Shown: piece after piece, positions 25,947 to 34,120 of the stretch
Layout of the letters: every line of letters starts with the position of its first letter
How positions within the stretch are numbered: the first letter of the stretch is position 1
Assembly: GCF_022539255.1 (NCBI RefSeq)
Contig: NZ_JAKZBV010000001.1
Span: 4,030,001 to 4,094,000, forward strand
Length of the DNA: 64,000 nt
Origin: Sinomonas terrae
Lineage (GTDB): Bacteria; Actinomycetota; Actinomycetes; Actinomycetales; Micrococcaceae
Direction of reading: 5' to 3'
The notes under the pieces: generated by a model
Databases searched by the model: none
What the model was told of the DNA's origin: nothing
What the model saw: only the letters and a program-made list of their open reading frames with translations
Position numbers and translations under genes: made by a program

Positions 25947-26384
25947 TCACGAGGCCTCCAGCAGCTCCTTCAAATTCGTCAGGACAAGCAGCCAGGTTTT
26001 CTCCGACTCCGCCGCCTCGCCTTCACTCGTGTTGTTTCCCTGAGTGATTGTTACAAGAGAAGTATTGTCGTTGTCATTCTCAATTCGATATTCCACCGTG
26101 TGATAATTCTCAGGGACGTCCGGCTTGCCGCTCAGAGGACTGTAATGGCTCACACGGAGAAGTTCCGGAGGCTCCGCTGCGAGCACGATGCCGTGATCCT
26201 GGTAATGCTTTCCCTGCCATTCGCCAGCGAAGGTGACCGGAGTTCCCACCTCCCACGTGCTTGTCACGTGCGTACCCAGAAAATACTTCTCGATCTGTTC
26301 CGGAGTTGTCAGCGCCGTCCAGATCGCCTCACGGCCTGCCGCTATCTTCACGGATGCCACTGCATCCCTCGCATTGCCCGTCAT
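25947..26384 (-). CDS. SRPBCC (AHSA1-like) domain protein
   Basis: A 145-aa START-like fold protein: SVKIAAGREAIWTALTTPEQIEKYFLGTHVTSTWEVG at the N-terminus, LVTITQGNN in the strand and a C-terminal helix EKTWLLVLTNLKELLEAS. Such proteins bind small hydrophobic ligands or act in stress responses; no specific role is visible. The 3' half is AT-richer than its neighbours (about 26030-26120), which may mean recent acquisition. Confidence 0.85.
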   Translation of the reverse strand: MTGNARDAVASVKIAAGREAIWTALTTPEQIEKYFLGTHVTSTWEVGTPVTFAGEWQGKHYQDHGIVLAAEPPELLRVSHYSPLSGKPDVPENYHTVEYRIENDNDNTSLVTITQGNNTSEGEAAESEKTWLLVLTNLKELLEAS

Positions 26385-26440
26385 ATGACCCTCCTCGGAG
26401 CCACAAAATACTCCGCCGCCGGTGAAAGGCCAATGCCTGG

Positions 26441-26746
26441 GGAGTTTCTGTACCCGAGACGCTGCAGCGCGTTCATTGGCGTACCCGAAACGGCCACGGA
26501 GGGGAGTTGGCGTACCCGAGAAGGCCTTGGCCCTCTTTCGGGTACGCCAATTCGGCTCCTAAGAGATCTCGGGTACAGATGGTGCTGCAGCCAGCAACTC
26601 GAGCCGCGGAAACCTCCGGCCGTCGTCGTCGTTCGCGTACCCGAGATCGCCCTGGAGCCGGTTATCTGTACCCGAGACGGCGAAGGCGAGTCGCTAGCTG
26701 CATTCGAAGGCCGGTCGACGGCGGAAGTCCCCTTCCGCCGTCGACC
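26441..26746. repeat. 31-bp repeat array B with PadR-side hairpin
   Basis: Reverse units have GTACCC at 26450, 26481 and 26512; forward units GGGTAC at 26540 and 26571; reverse again at 26637 and 26668, always 31 bp apart inside each block. A perfect 15-bp hairpin, GGTCGACGGCGGAAG (26713-26727) with 26732-26746, follows and lies 10 bases past the PadR stop, probably as its terminator. The rest of this 370-bp intergenic region holds no gene. Confidence 0.85.
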
Positions 26747-26755
26747 GCGCCGGAG

Positions 26756-27343
26756 CTAAACCCGCCTTTCAAGCTCCTCCACTAGCTCCAGCCCCTTCTC
26801 CGCCCACGCAATCTCCGCCCGGGCCCGAGCGATCATGCCTTCATATGCGAAGACCTTGTACGCGGTGATGCGCCGAGCCTCTTCGGCAGACTTGCCCTCG
26901 ATGCGTTTCGCGAGGGTCGGGTTGGACTGGTCGCGAAGGGCCGCGATCATCTCCTCCCAGTCCTCGATGCGCCCAGCGTGATAGGCCGTGTGCGCCCTGA
27001 AGAACTCCGCCGAGGCGTCCGGCTTAGCCCATTCGAGATACGCGGCGCGCAACCGCACCGGATCCCGCTCACGCTGATACTCGGGGGGAGCATTCAGCCA
27101 GGCCTGGAAGGACTCGACGCCGGCCTCCGTGATGGAGTAGCGCTTCTTCGTGCCCCGTTTGCCCCACGGCACCGTCTCACCGCGGATGAGCCCGTCCTGC
27201 TCCATGCGCCGCAGTTCGGGATAGATCTGCGAGTCCGGGGCATGCCAGACGTATCCGACGGAAGTCTGGAAGTTCTTGTACACGTCATAGCCCGTCATGG
27301 GCTGCGAGGTGAGCATCGCCAAGAGCGCATTCCTGAGGCTCAT
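26756..27343 (-). CDS. vanR: PadR-family regulator of vanillate genes (VanR-like)
   Basis: A 195-aa PadR regulator: N-terminal winged HTH (LRNALLAMLTSQPMTGYDVYKNF; IYPELRRMEQDGLIRGE; KKRYSITEAGVESFQAWL) and the C-terminal Vir-type helical dimerisation domain. It is divergent from vanAB, and a perfect 24-bp inverted repeat lies between. In corynebacteria the PadR-type VanR represses vanABK until vanillate is present; the same layout here supports the name, although it rests on context. Confidence 0.85.
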   Translation of the reverse strand: MSLRNALLAMLTSQPMTGYDVYKNFQTSVGYVWHAPDSQIYPELRRMEQDGLIRGETVPWGKRGTKKRYSITEAGVESFQAWLNAPPEYQRERDPVRLRAAYLEWAKPDASAEFFRAHTAYHAGRIEDWEEMIAALRDQSNPTLAKRIEGKSAEEARRITAYKVFAYEGMIARARAEIAWAEKGLELVEELERRV

Positions 27344-27366
27344 TTGGCTACCCTATCGGGCTCTTG

Positions 27367-27432
27367 CAACTATCTATCTCCATAGATAGAGCGTGGTTCA
27401 CCTCACCATCTATCTATGGAGATAGATAGTTG
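27367..27432. promoter_or_regulatory. VanR operator pair, 24-bp perfect inverted repeat
   Basis: 27367-27390 and 27409-27432 are exact reverse complements over 24 bp with an 18-bp spacer. Each arm itself contains the near-palindrome CTATCTATCTCCATAGATAG. This is the only AT-rich stretch in the spacer between vanR and vanA, so it probably overlaps both promoters. Confidence 0.85.
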
Positions 27433-27469
27433 ATTGCCTGCCAACGACGGCGGGCGGGAAGGACCCCCC

Positions 27470-28609
27470 ATGGCTCCCCTGATCAACCCGACCTCGACGA
27501 CCAACAAGACCCTCGCCCACCCGCTCAACGCCTGGTACGTGGCGGGGTGGGACTACGAGCTCACGCGCAAGCCGCTGGCGCGCACGATCGCCAACCGCCC
27601 CCTCGCGCTCTTCCGCACCGAGGACGGCCGGCCCGTCGCGCTCGCCGACGCGTGCTGGCACCGCCTCGCACCGCTCTCGATGGGCAAGACCATCGGCCGT
27701 GATGAGATCCAGTGCCCGTACCACGGCATCACCTACAACTCCGCCGGCCGATGCACCTCCATGCCGGCACAGGAGACCATCAACCCCTCGGCGACGGTGC
27801 CGTCGTTCCCGATCGTCGACCGCTACCGCTTCGCCTGGGTCTGGCTCGGCGACGCGGAGAAGGCGGACCCTGCGCTCATCCCGGACATGCATCAGATGAG
27901 CTCCCCGGAATGGGCGGGCGACGGCGAGACAATCTACGCGCCCTGCAACTTCCAACTCGTCCTCGACAACCTCATGGACCTCACCCATGAGGAGTTCGTC
28001 CACTCTTCGTCAATCGGCCAGGAGGAGCTCAGCGCTTCGGACTTCAAGGTCACCCACGACGAGCGCACGGTCACCGTCGCCCGCTGGATGTTCGACATCG
28101 AGGCGCCGCCCTTCTGGCTCAAGAACATGCGCGACAAGTTCCCCGGCTTTGAGGGGCGCGTGGACCGATGGCAGATCATCACCTTCGAGGCGCCGTCGAC
28201 CATCACCATCGATGTCGGCGTCGCCAAAGCCGGGACGGCATCGTTCGACGGCGACCGCAGCCAGGGCGTCAACGGCTACGTCATGAACACGATCTCCCCG
28301 GAGACGGACAAAACGTGCCACTACTTCTGGGCGTTCATGCGCAACTACTGCCTCGAGAGCCAGCTCATCACCACTCAACTCCGCAACGGCGTGCACGGAG
28401 TCTTCGGCGAGGACGAGGCCATGCTCAAGGCCCAGCAGGCGGCCATCGACGCCAATCCGGACTACGAGTTCTACAGCCTCAACATTGATGCAGGGGGCAT
28501 GTGGGTCCGGAGGCTCATCGAGCGCATGCTCGAGGCCGAGGGCCGCTTGGCGTCCGCGGCGGCCGCCGAGCCGGCTCCCGCCGTCCAGCCCGCCTCGATT
28601 GGCGCCTAG
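27470..28609 (+). CDS. vanA: Vanillate O-demethylase oxygenase subunit (Rieske oxygenase)
   Basis: A 379-aa class IA Rieske oxygenase. The [2Fe-2S] ligands are C62-W-H64 and C82-P-Y-H85; the mononuclear iron motif is DNLMDLTHEEFVH (D-x2-H-x4-H). Ring substrate demethylation of vanillate to protocatechuate and formaldehyde is the expected reaction, with electrons from the reductase encoded two bases downstream. ATG 27470 follows GGGAAGGA; a longer reading begins inside the operator. Operon vanA-vanB-MFS controlled by the divergent PadR gene. Confidence 0.92.
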   Translation: MAPLINPTSTTNKTLAHPLNAWYVAGWDYELTRKPLARTIANRPLALFRTEDGRPVALADACWHRLAPLSMGKTIGRDEIQCPYHGITYNSAGRCTSMPAQETINPSATVPSFPIVDRYRFAWVWLGDAEKADPALIPDMHQMSSPEWAGDGETIYAPCNFQLVLDNLMDLTHEEFVHSSSIGQEELSASDFKVTHDERTVTVARWMFDIEAPPFWLKNMRDKFPGFEGRVDRWQIITFEAPSTITIDVGVAKAGTASFDGDRSQGVNGYVMNTISPETDKTCHYFWAFMRNYCLESQLITTQLRNGVHGVFGEDEAMLKAQQAAIDANPDYEFYSLNIDAGGMWVRRLIERMLEAEGRLASAAAAEPAPAVQPASIGA

Positions 28610-28611
28610 CC

Positions 28612-29613
28612 GTGGCGGCCAACTCGAGCGAGGTCTGGCAGAGGGGGCGGGTCGTTGAAGCCCGCGAGGTCGCGCGCGACATCCGGCGCATCGTCATCGA
28701 GCCGGACGCCCCGGCCCGGGCCGCGCCCGGCACCCACGTGGATGTCGCCGTCGTCGTCAACGGGGAACGCGACGTGCGCCCGTATTCGGTCGTCGATTCG
28801 GACGACGGCGGCTCCCGGCTCGCGCTGTCGGTGTTCCGCACGCGGACCTCCCGCGGCGGGTCGGAGTTCATGAACACGCTGGCTCCAGGCGACGCGATCG
28901 AACTCACCCAGCCAATGCAGAACTTCCCGCTCCGAATCGGCGCACCCCGCTATGTCATCCTCGCGGGCGGGATTGGAGTCACCGCTGTCCTCGGAATGGC
29001 CCGGGTGCTCGCCAGGCTCGGCGCAGACTACCGGTTCATCTACGCGGGACGCAGCCGTGATGCGATGGCGTACCTCGACGAGCTCCCGTCCGAGCACGGC
29101 AGCCACCTCGAGGTCCACGTTGACGGCGAGGGCACTCCGCTCGACGTCCGCGCGCTCGTCGGCGCACTCGATCGGGACACCGAGCTCTACATGTGCGGCC
29201 CCATCCGGCTCATGGATGCCGTGCGGCGCGCGTGGCAGGACGCGGGGCTCGAGCTTCCGAACCTGCGGTACGAGACCTTCGGGAACAGCGGCTGGTTCGA
29301 CCCGGAGGAATTCATCGTCCGAATCCCCCGCCTCGGCCTTGAGACTGTAGTCCCGGAGGGCCGGTCGATGCTCGAGGCGCTCGAGGCCGCCGGAGCCGAC
29401 ATGATGTTCGACTGCCGCAAGGGCGAATGCGGCCTCTGCGAGGTCGAGGTTCTCGACCTCGTCGGGGACCTCGACCATCGCGACGTCTTCTACAGCCGGC
29501 GCCAGCAGCAGGCTTCGGCCAAGATGTGCTGCTGCGTCTCCCGCGTCACCACCGCCAAATCCACCCCGCGTCCCGGTGCAGGCCGGCCCGTCGTGAGCAT
29601 TGAAGTGAGCTGA
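28612..29613 (+). CDS. vanB: Vanillate O-demethylase reductase subunit
   Basis: A 333-aa class IA oxygenase reductase: N-terminal flavin domain with RPYSVVDSD, NAD-binding domain (VILAGGIGVTAVLGMA; YMCGP) and C-terminal plant-type ferredoxin with CRKGECGLCEV and a distal Cys in KMCCC. It passes electrons from NADH to VanA. GTG at 28612 begins two bases after the vanA stop. The KMCCC tail has extra cysteines around the last cluster ligand. Confidence 0.92.
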   Translation: MAANSSEVWQRGRVVEAREVARDIRRIVIEPDAPARAAPGTHVDVAVVVNGERDVRPYSVVDSDDGGSRLALSVFRTRTSRGGSEFMNTLAPGDAIELTQPMQNFPLRIGAPRYVILAGGIGVTAVLGMARVLARLGADYRFIYAGRSRDAMAYLDELPSEHGSHLEVHVDGEGTPLDVRALVGALDRDTELYMCGPIRLMDAVRRAWQDAGLELPNLRYETFGNSGWFDPEEFIVRIPRLGLETVVPEGRSMLEALEAAGADMMFDCRKGECGLCEVEVLDLVGDLDHRDVFYSRRQQQASAKMCCCVSRVTTAKSTPRPGAGRPVVSIEVS

Positions 29614-29617
29614 ACCC

Positions 29618-30970
29618 ATGACTACAGACATCAGGGCGCACATTGATGCGTCACCCATGCGCGCCGGTCAGTGGATCGTCGTCGCCCTCTGCACCCTCCT
29701 CAACGCACTCGATGGGTTCGACGTCCTGGCCATGGCCTTCACGTCCGCCCGCGTGTCGAAGGACTTCGGGCTCAGTGGCAGCGAACTCGGCGTACTGCTC
29801 AGCGCGGGCTTGGTCGGAATGGCCCTCGGCTCGCTCCTGATCGGTCCGGTTGCGGACAAGATCGGGCGCCGTCCGATGCTCCTCGTCTCGGTCGGGACAT
29901 CGGCTGTTGGCATGCTCCTGTCTGCCACAGCTACGGACGCGCTACCTCTCGGGATCTGGCGCGTTCTCACGGGGCTGGGCGTGGGCGGAATCCTTGCGTG
30001 CACGAATGTGCTCGCGAGCGAGTTCGCCTCGAAGCGCTCGCGCGGCCTGGCAATCAGTATCGTCACGGCCGGGTACGGTCTCGGCGCAACCCTCGGCGGG
30101 GCGGCGGCCGTGTGGCTCCAGGCCGAATTCGGCTGGCATGCGGTCTTCCTCGGGGGCGGTCTCACGACCATCGTCTTGTTCGCGCTCGTGTTCGGACTAG
30201 CGCCGGAGAGTGTTGACTTCCTCATGACCCGGCGGCCGCGAGGGTACGAGAAGAAGCTCGATCGGCTTGCCCGGCGCCTGCGGCTGACCTCGGTGGCCCT
30301 GCCGGAGCGAGGTCTGACCACCTCCGGCGCACAGCCCGTCCCGAACCCGCTGAGCCAGCTCTTCGATGCTTCGAGCCGCCGATCCACCCTGTTGGTGTGG
30401 GTCGCGTTCTTCGCCGTGATGTTCGGCTTCTACTTCGTCAACAGCTGGACACCGAAGCTGCTCGTGACCGCGGGGATGACCGAGAGCCAAGGCGTGGTCG
30501 GCGGCCTCATGCTGACCCTTGGTGGGACCGTCGGCTCGATCGCGTTCGGGGTGTTCGCCGCGAGGTGGGCGAGCCGGGTTGTCATGATCTGGTTCACGGT
30601 CCTCGCGGCCCTTGCGACGGCAGTCTTCATCTCGGCCGTCGGGATCCTCGCCCTCGCCTTCGCCATCGGCGTCGTGCTCGGCGGGCTCATCAACGGCTGC
30701 ATCGCGGGTCTCTACGTCATCACTCCGTCGGTCTACCCTGCCGCCTTCCGGAGCACGGGAGTGGGCTGGGGCATCGGGGTGGGGCGAGCTGGAGCGATCC
30801 TCTCGCCTACCGTCGCGGGAGCCCTTCTGGACGCCGGATGGACCCCCAGCGGGCTCTACCTCGCGGTGGGCGCCGTCGTGCTCGTCGCCGCGGCGGCGGT
30901 CTTCCTCCTGCCGCGCAGCGCGGCGGCGGGTTCAACGGCCGACGACGAACCGGCCCTCGCGGGACATTGA
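29618..30970 (+). CDS. vanK: MFS aromatic acid transporter (AAHS type, VanK-like)
   Basis: A 450-aa, twelve-helix transporter. The first helix carries LNALDGFDVLAMAF, the substrate-site aspartate pattern of aromatic acid:H+ symporters, and loop 2-3 has GPVADKIGRRPM. It starts four bases after vanB, so it is in the vanillate operon and most likely imports vanillate or a related aromatic acid. The symbol is by analogy with corynebacterial vanABK. Confidence 0.85.
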   Translation: MTTDIRAHIDASPMRAGQWIVVALCTLLNALDGFDVLAMAFTSARVSKDFGLSGSELGVLLSAGLVGMALGSLLIGPVADKIGRRPMLLVSVGTSAVGMLLSATATDALPLGIWRVLTGLGVGGILACTNVLASEFASKRSRGLAISIVTAGYGLGATLGGAAAVWLQAEFGWHAVFLGGGLTTIVLFALVFGLAPESVDFLMTRRPRGYEKKLDRLARRLRLTSVALPERGLTTSGAQPVPNPLSQLFDASSRRSTLLVWVAFFAVMFGFYFVNSWTPKLLVTAGMTESQGVVGGLMLTLGGTVGSIAFGVFAARWASRVVMIWFTVLAALATAVFISAVGILALAFAIGVVLGGLINGCIAGLYVITPSVYPAAFRSTGVGWGIGVGRAGAILSPTVAGALLDAGWTPSGLYLAVGAVVLVAAAAVFLLPRSAAAGSTADDEPALAGH

Positions 30971-31047
30971 CGCCGACAGCGGCGGGGACTTCTGGATCAC
31001 GGTCACGTCATACGGTTCGCGGCGTAGTGCGCGGGACAGCGCCCAGA

Positions 31048-31349
31048 CCTAAGTGTTTCGGGTACACCAACTTCCCCTCAGGACCCTCTCGGGTACAGAT
31101 CTCACGCTCCCTGCGAAGGAGAGAAGGGAGCCATGGGGAGGACGACGGCGAAAGTCGCCTGCCGCCGTCGTCCTCTCCTTCGCCTAGTGCCTCTGAACTG
31201 AGTTGGCGTACCCGAAACGGTCCGGGAGGGGAGTTGGCGTACCCGAAACGGCCAGGGAGGGGAGTTGGCGTACCCGAAACGGCCAGGGAGGGGAGTTGGC
31301 GTACCCGAAACGGTCAGGGAGGGGAGTTGGCGTACCCGAAACGGATTAG
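31048..31349. repeat. 31-bp repeat array C around a hairpin
   Basis: Two forward units (GGGTAC at 31060, 31091), a 12-bp GAGGACGACGGC hairpin (31138-31149 with 31164-31175), then five reverse units with GTACCC at 31208, 31239, 31270, 31301 and 31332. Reverse units read AGTTGGCGTACCCGAAACGG plus 11 bp. The last one contains the stop codon of the alditol oxidase. The array fills the convergent spacer after the MFS gene. Confidence 0.9.
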
Positions 31350-32590
31350 GCGAGGATGCGGTCCAGGTACCGGTTGCGGAACTTGCCCTCCGGGTCGCGC
31401 TTTGCGACGAGCTCCCGGAAGTCGGCGAACCTCGGGTACAGCTTGGCGAGTTCGGCCGTCGGCACCGAGAACACCTTTCCCCAGTGCGGCCGCGCTCCGA
31501 ACGGAGCCAGCGCGGCCTCGAGCTCGGGCAGGAACGCCTCGACCTCGGCCTGCATGAGCCGCCATGTGAAGTGCAGCGCCACGCTGTCCTGACGGTAGGC
31601 CGGGCTGAGCCAGTACTCGTCGGCCGCAATCGTGCGCACCTCCGAGACGAACAGGAGCGGCGCGAGCTTCCCCGCGAGCGCCCGCACGGCCTCGAACGCC
31701 GAAGCGGCGTGTGAGCGCGGAAGCAGATACTCGGTCTGGAGCTCATCACCCGCGCTGGGGGTGAATTCGTGCCGGAAGTGCGGGAGCCGATCGAGCCACG
31801 GCCCGGGCACGTCGAGCTGCTGCGTGCAGTTCACTGCGTCCATCTCGGGCAGAGGGTGTCGGGGCCGGGTCGCGGGCTTGGCACCGTGGAAGGACGACGG
31901 CGCGGGCCCAGGTTCCGCGTCGAGCCTCGCCTTGCGCCACACCTGGGGCACAGTGTCCCCGGCGTAGTCGGTGAACAGCGAGACGCTGTACCCGTCCCCG
32001 GCCACTGCGTCGTAGTCGGCCAGGACGGTCTCCCACGGCAGGTCCTCGTACACCTGCTGCCGCACCTTGTACGTCGGCTCCACCGCGAGTTCGAGCGCAG
32101 TCACGATCCCGAGCGCGCCAAGGCCCACGACGCTCCCGAGGAATTCGTCGCCGTCGCCCTCCTCGAGCCGGTCCACCTCCCCGGACGCGCGAACGAACTC
32201 GACGGCCTTGACGGCCGAGGCGAGCGCGGGGCTGGAAATGCCGGAGCCGTGCGTGCCCGTCTGGACCGCGCCAGCCACCGAGATGTGCGGGAGCGAGGCC
32301 ATGTTGTGCAGCGCCCACCCCTGGGACTCGAGCGCGAGCCCGAGGTCTCCATACGTGATTCCCCCGGAGACCTTCGCGACCCGGCGCTCCGAGTCAACCT
32401 CGACGCCGCCGGGGAGCCGGTCCAGCACGACCTGCACGCCCTCTGTGTCCGCGACGTCGTTGAAGCAGTGTCGAGACCCCAGAGCCTTCACACGAGTCGA
32501 AGAGCCGATGAGCTCCGAAAGCTCCTCCACAGACTCCGGCCGTGCGATCGAGGCCGCCGAATACTCCAGATTCCCAGCCCAGTTCTTCAC
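31346..32590 (-). CDS. Alditol oxidase (xylitol/sorbitol oxidase type), FAD-binding
   Basis: A 414-aa VAO-family flavoprotein. His41 in LGSRHCFND corresponds to the covalent FAD-linking histidine of AldO; the PHISVAGAVQTGTHGSG loop and the C-terminal HWGKVF and FRNRYLDRIL segments also match. AldO-type enzymes oxidise alditols with O2, giving aldoses and H2O2. GTG at 32590 overlaps the xylB stop (GTGA), so it is the third gene of the xylose operon; it could feed xylitol to xylose. Its stop codon lies in the first unit of repeat array C. Confidence 0.88.
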   Translation of the reverse strand: MKNWAGNLEYSAASIARPESVEELSELIGSSTRVKALGSRHCFNDVADTEGVQVVLDRLPGGVEVDSERRVAKVSGGITYGDLGLALESQGWALHNMASLPHISVAGAVQTGTHGSGISSPALASAVKAVEFVRASGEVDRLEEGDGDEFLGSVVGLGALGIVTALELAVEPTYKVRQQVYEDLPWETVLADYDAVAGDGYSVSLFTDYAGDTVPQVWRKARLDAEPGPAPSSFHGAKPATRPRHPLPEMDAVNCTQQLDVPGPWLDRLPHFRHEFTPSAGDELQTEYLLPRSHAASAFEAVRALAGKLAPLLFVSEVRTIAADEYWLSPAYRQDSVALHFTWRLMQAEVEAFLPELEAALAPFGARPHWGKVFSVPTAELAKLYPRFADFRELVAKRDPEGKFRNRYLDRILA

Positions 32591-34047
32591 TGCAATCCCT
32601 TCGGGTAAATCGTCGCGGTGGCCGCGCGGTAGCGTTCGAGGACGGCATCGTGCGCGGGGGTACGCACGTCGGCGATCGTCGTCGTGCCGGAATTCTCCCA
32701 CTGGGGAAACGCGCCGAGGAGGACGCCCGCCGCCTGCCGCGCGGCGCCGTCGGCCACGTACTCCCCCGGTTCGGGCACCAGCACAGGCAGCCCGAAGATC
32801 CCGGCAACCGCCTGCTGAATCGCCTCGGAGCGTGCCGCCCCGCCGACCAAAATGACCCGCTCGGCCGCGACGCCCAGCGATGTGAGCGCCGCGAGGCCGT
32901 CGGCGAGGGAGCACACGATCCCCTCGACCGCGGCGCGGGCGAGGTTGGCCGGCGTGTAGTTCCGCAGCGTGATCCCGTGCAGCGAGCCGGTCGCGTCAGG
33001 GAGGTTCGGGGTCCGCTCGCCTTCGAAGTACGGCACAAGGGTGAGTCCGTCCGCCCCCACCGGAGCAGAGAGCGCCAGGGCCGTGAGTTCCGGAAGGGTC
33101 ACGCCGAGGAGCGCGGCCGTCGCATCGAGGACTCGGGACGCGTTGAGCGTGCACGCGAGGGGGAGGTAGTGCCCGGTCGCATCGGCGAAGCCGGCGACGA
33201 GGCCGGTGGAGTCCGACGTCGGGCGGTCGGCGACGGCGAAGACCGTCCCCGACGTGCCGATCGAGACGACGACGTCGCCCACCGAGGCGCCGACCCCGAG
33301 TCCGGCCCCAGCGTTGTCGCCAGCGCCGGGGCCGACGAGCGCACCACCCGGGGTGCGACCCGCTGCCTCAAGGGGCCCGAGGACCCTCGGAAGCACCGGC
33401 ACGTGCCCAAGGCTCCGCTCGAGGACTTCGGGAAGGTACTCGCCCGTGATGGGCGAGAAGTAGCCGGTGCCGGACGCGTCCGAACGGTCAGTCGCGAGGG
33501 CACTAAGCGCAGGGTCAAGCCCCTGACTCCTCGGCCCGTACCCGCCAAGGCGCCACATGAGCCAATCGTGCGGGAGGCAGACGGCGGCCGTCCGGGCAGC
33601 GTTCTCGGGCTCGTTCTCAGCGAGCCAGAGCAGCTTGGCCGCGGTGATGGAGGCGACCGGAACCGTTCCGGTCGTCTCGGCCCACCAGCGGGCGCCGGCG
33701 GCGGTGTCGCCAGCGCCCGTCGCTGTGCCTGCGTCCTTTATGAGCGCCTCCGCCGCCCCCGCCGAACGCGTGTCGTTCCACAGCAGCGCGGGCCGCACGA
33801 CTTCGCCGTCCGCGTCGAGGCAGACCATGCCGTGCTGTTGGCCTCCGACCGAGATCGCGGCGACGTCCTCGATCCCGCCCGCGGCCGCGATCGCTGCCGT
33901 GAGGGCTTCCCACCATGCGTCCGGATGGACCTCGGTGCCCGCGGGATGCGGCGCCGAGCCGAAGCGCACAAGCGCTCCGGTCTCGGCGTCGCGGACCACG
34001 ACTTTGCAGGATTGCGTGGAGCTGTCGACTCCGGCTACGAGTGGCAT
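32587..34047 (-). CDS. xylB: Xylulokinase
   Basis: A 486-aa FGGY kinase with GVDSSTQSCK (phosphate loop), GGQQHGMV substrate segment, LLWNDTRS, the catalytic Asp region GPGAGDNAGAG and the C-terminal ATP site VILVGGAARSEAIQQ. It phosphorylates D-xylulose from XylA. It is downstream of xylA on the same strand and overlaps the alditol oxidase gene by four bases. Confidence 0.93.
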   Translation of the reverse strand: MPLVAGVDSSTQSCKVVVRDAETGALVRFGSAPHPAGTEVHPDAWWEALTAAIAAAGGIEDVAAISVGGQQHGMVCLDADGEVVRPALLWNDTRSAGAAEALIKDAGTATGAGDTAAGARWWAETTGTVPVASITAAKLLWLAENEPENAARTAAVCLPHDWLMWRLGGYGPRSQGLDPALSALATDRSDASGTGYFSPITGEYLPEVLERSLGHVPVLPRVLGPLEAAGRTPGGALVGPGAGDNAGAGLGVGASVGDVVVSIGTSGTVFAVADRPTSDSTGLVAGFADATGHYLPLACTLNASRVLDATAALLGVTLPELTALALSAPVGADGLTLVPYFEGERTPNLPDATGSLHGITLRNYTPANLARAAVEGIVCSLADGLAALTSLGVAAERVILVGGAARSEAIQQAVAGIFGLPVLVPEPGEYVADGAARQAAGVLLGAFPQWENSGTTTIADVRTPAHDAVLERYRAATATIYPKGLQ

Positions 34048-34120
34048 GTTCGCGGTCCTCCGGGCGGGGGTCAGGGCGGCGGGGGCTGGGTGGTGGCGCG
34101 GCGGGCTAGGTCAGCTCAGC

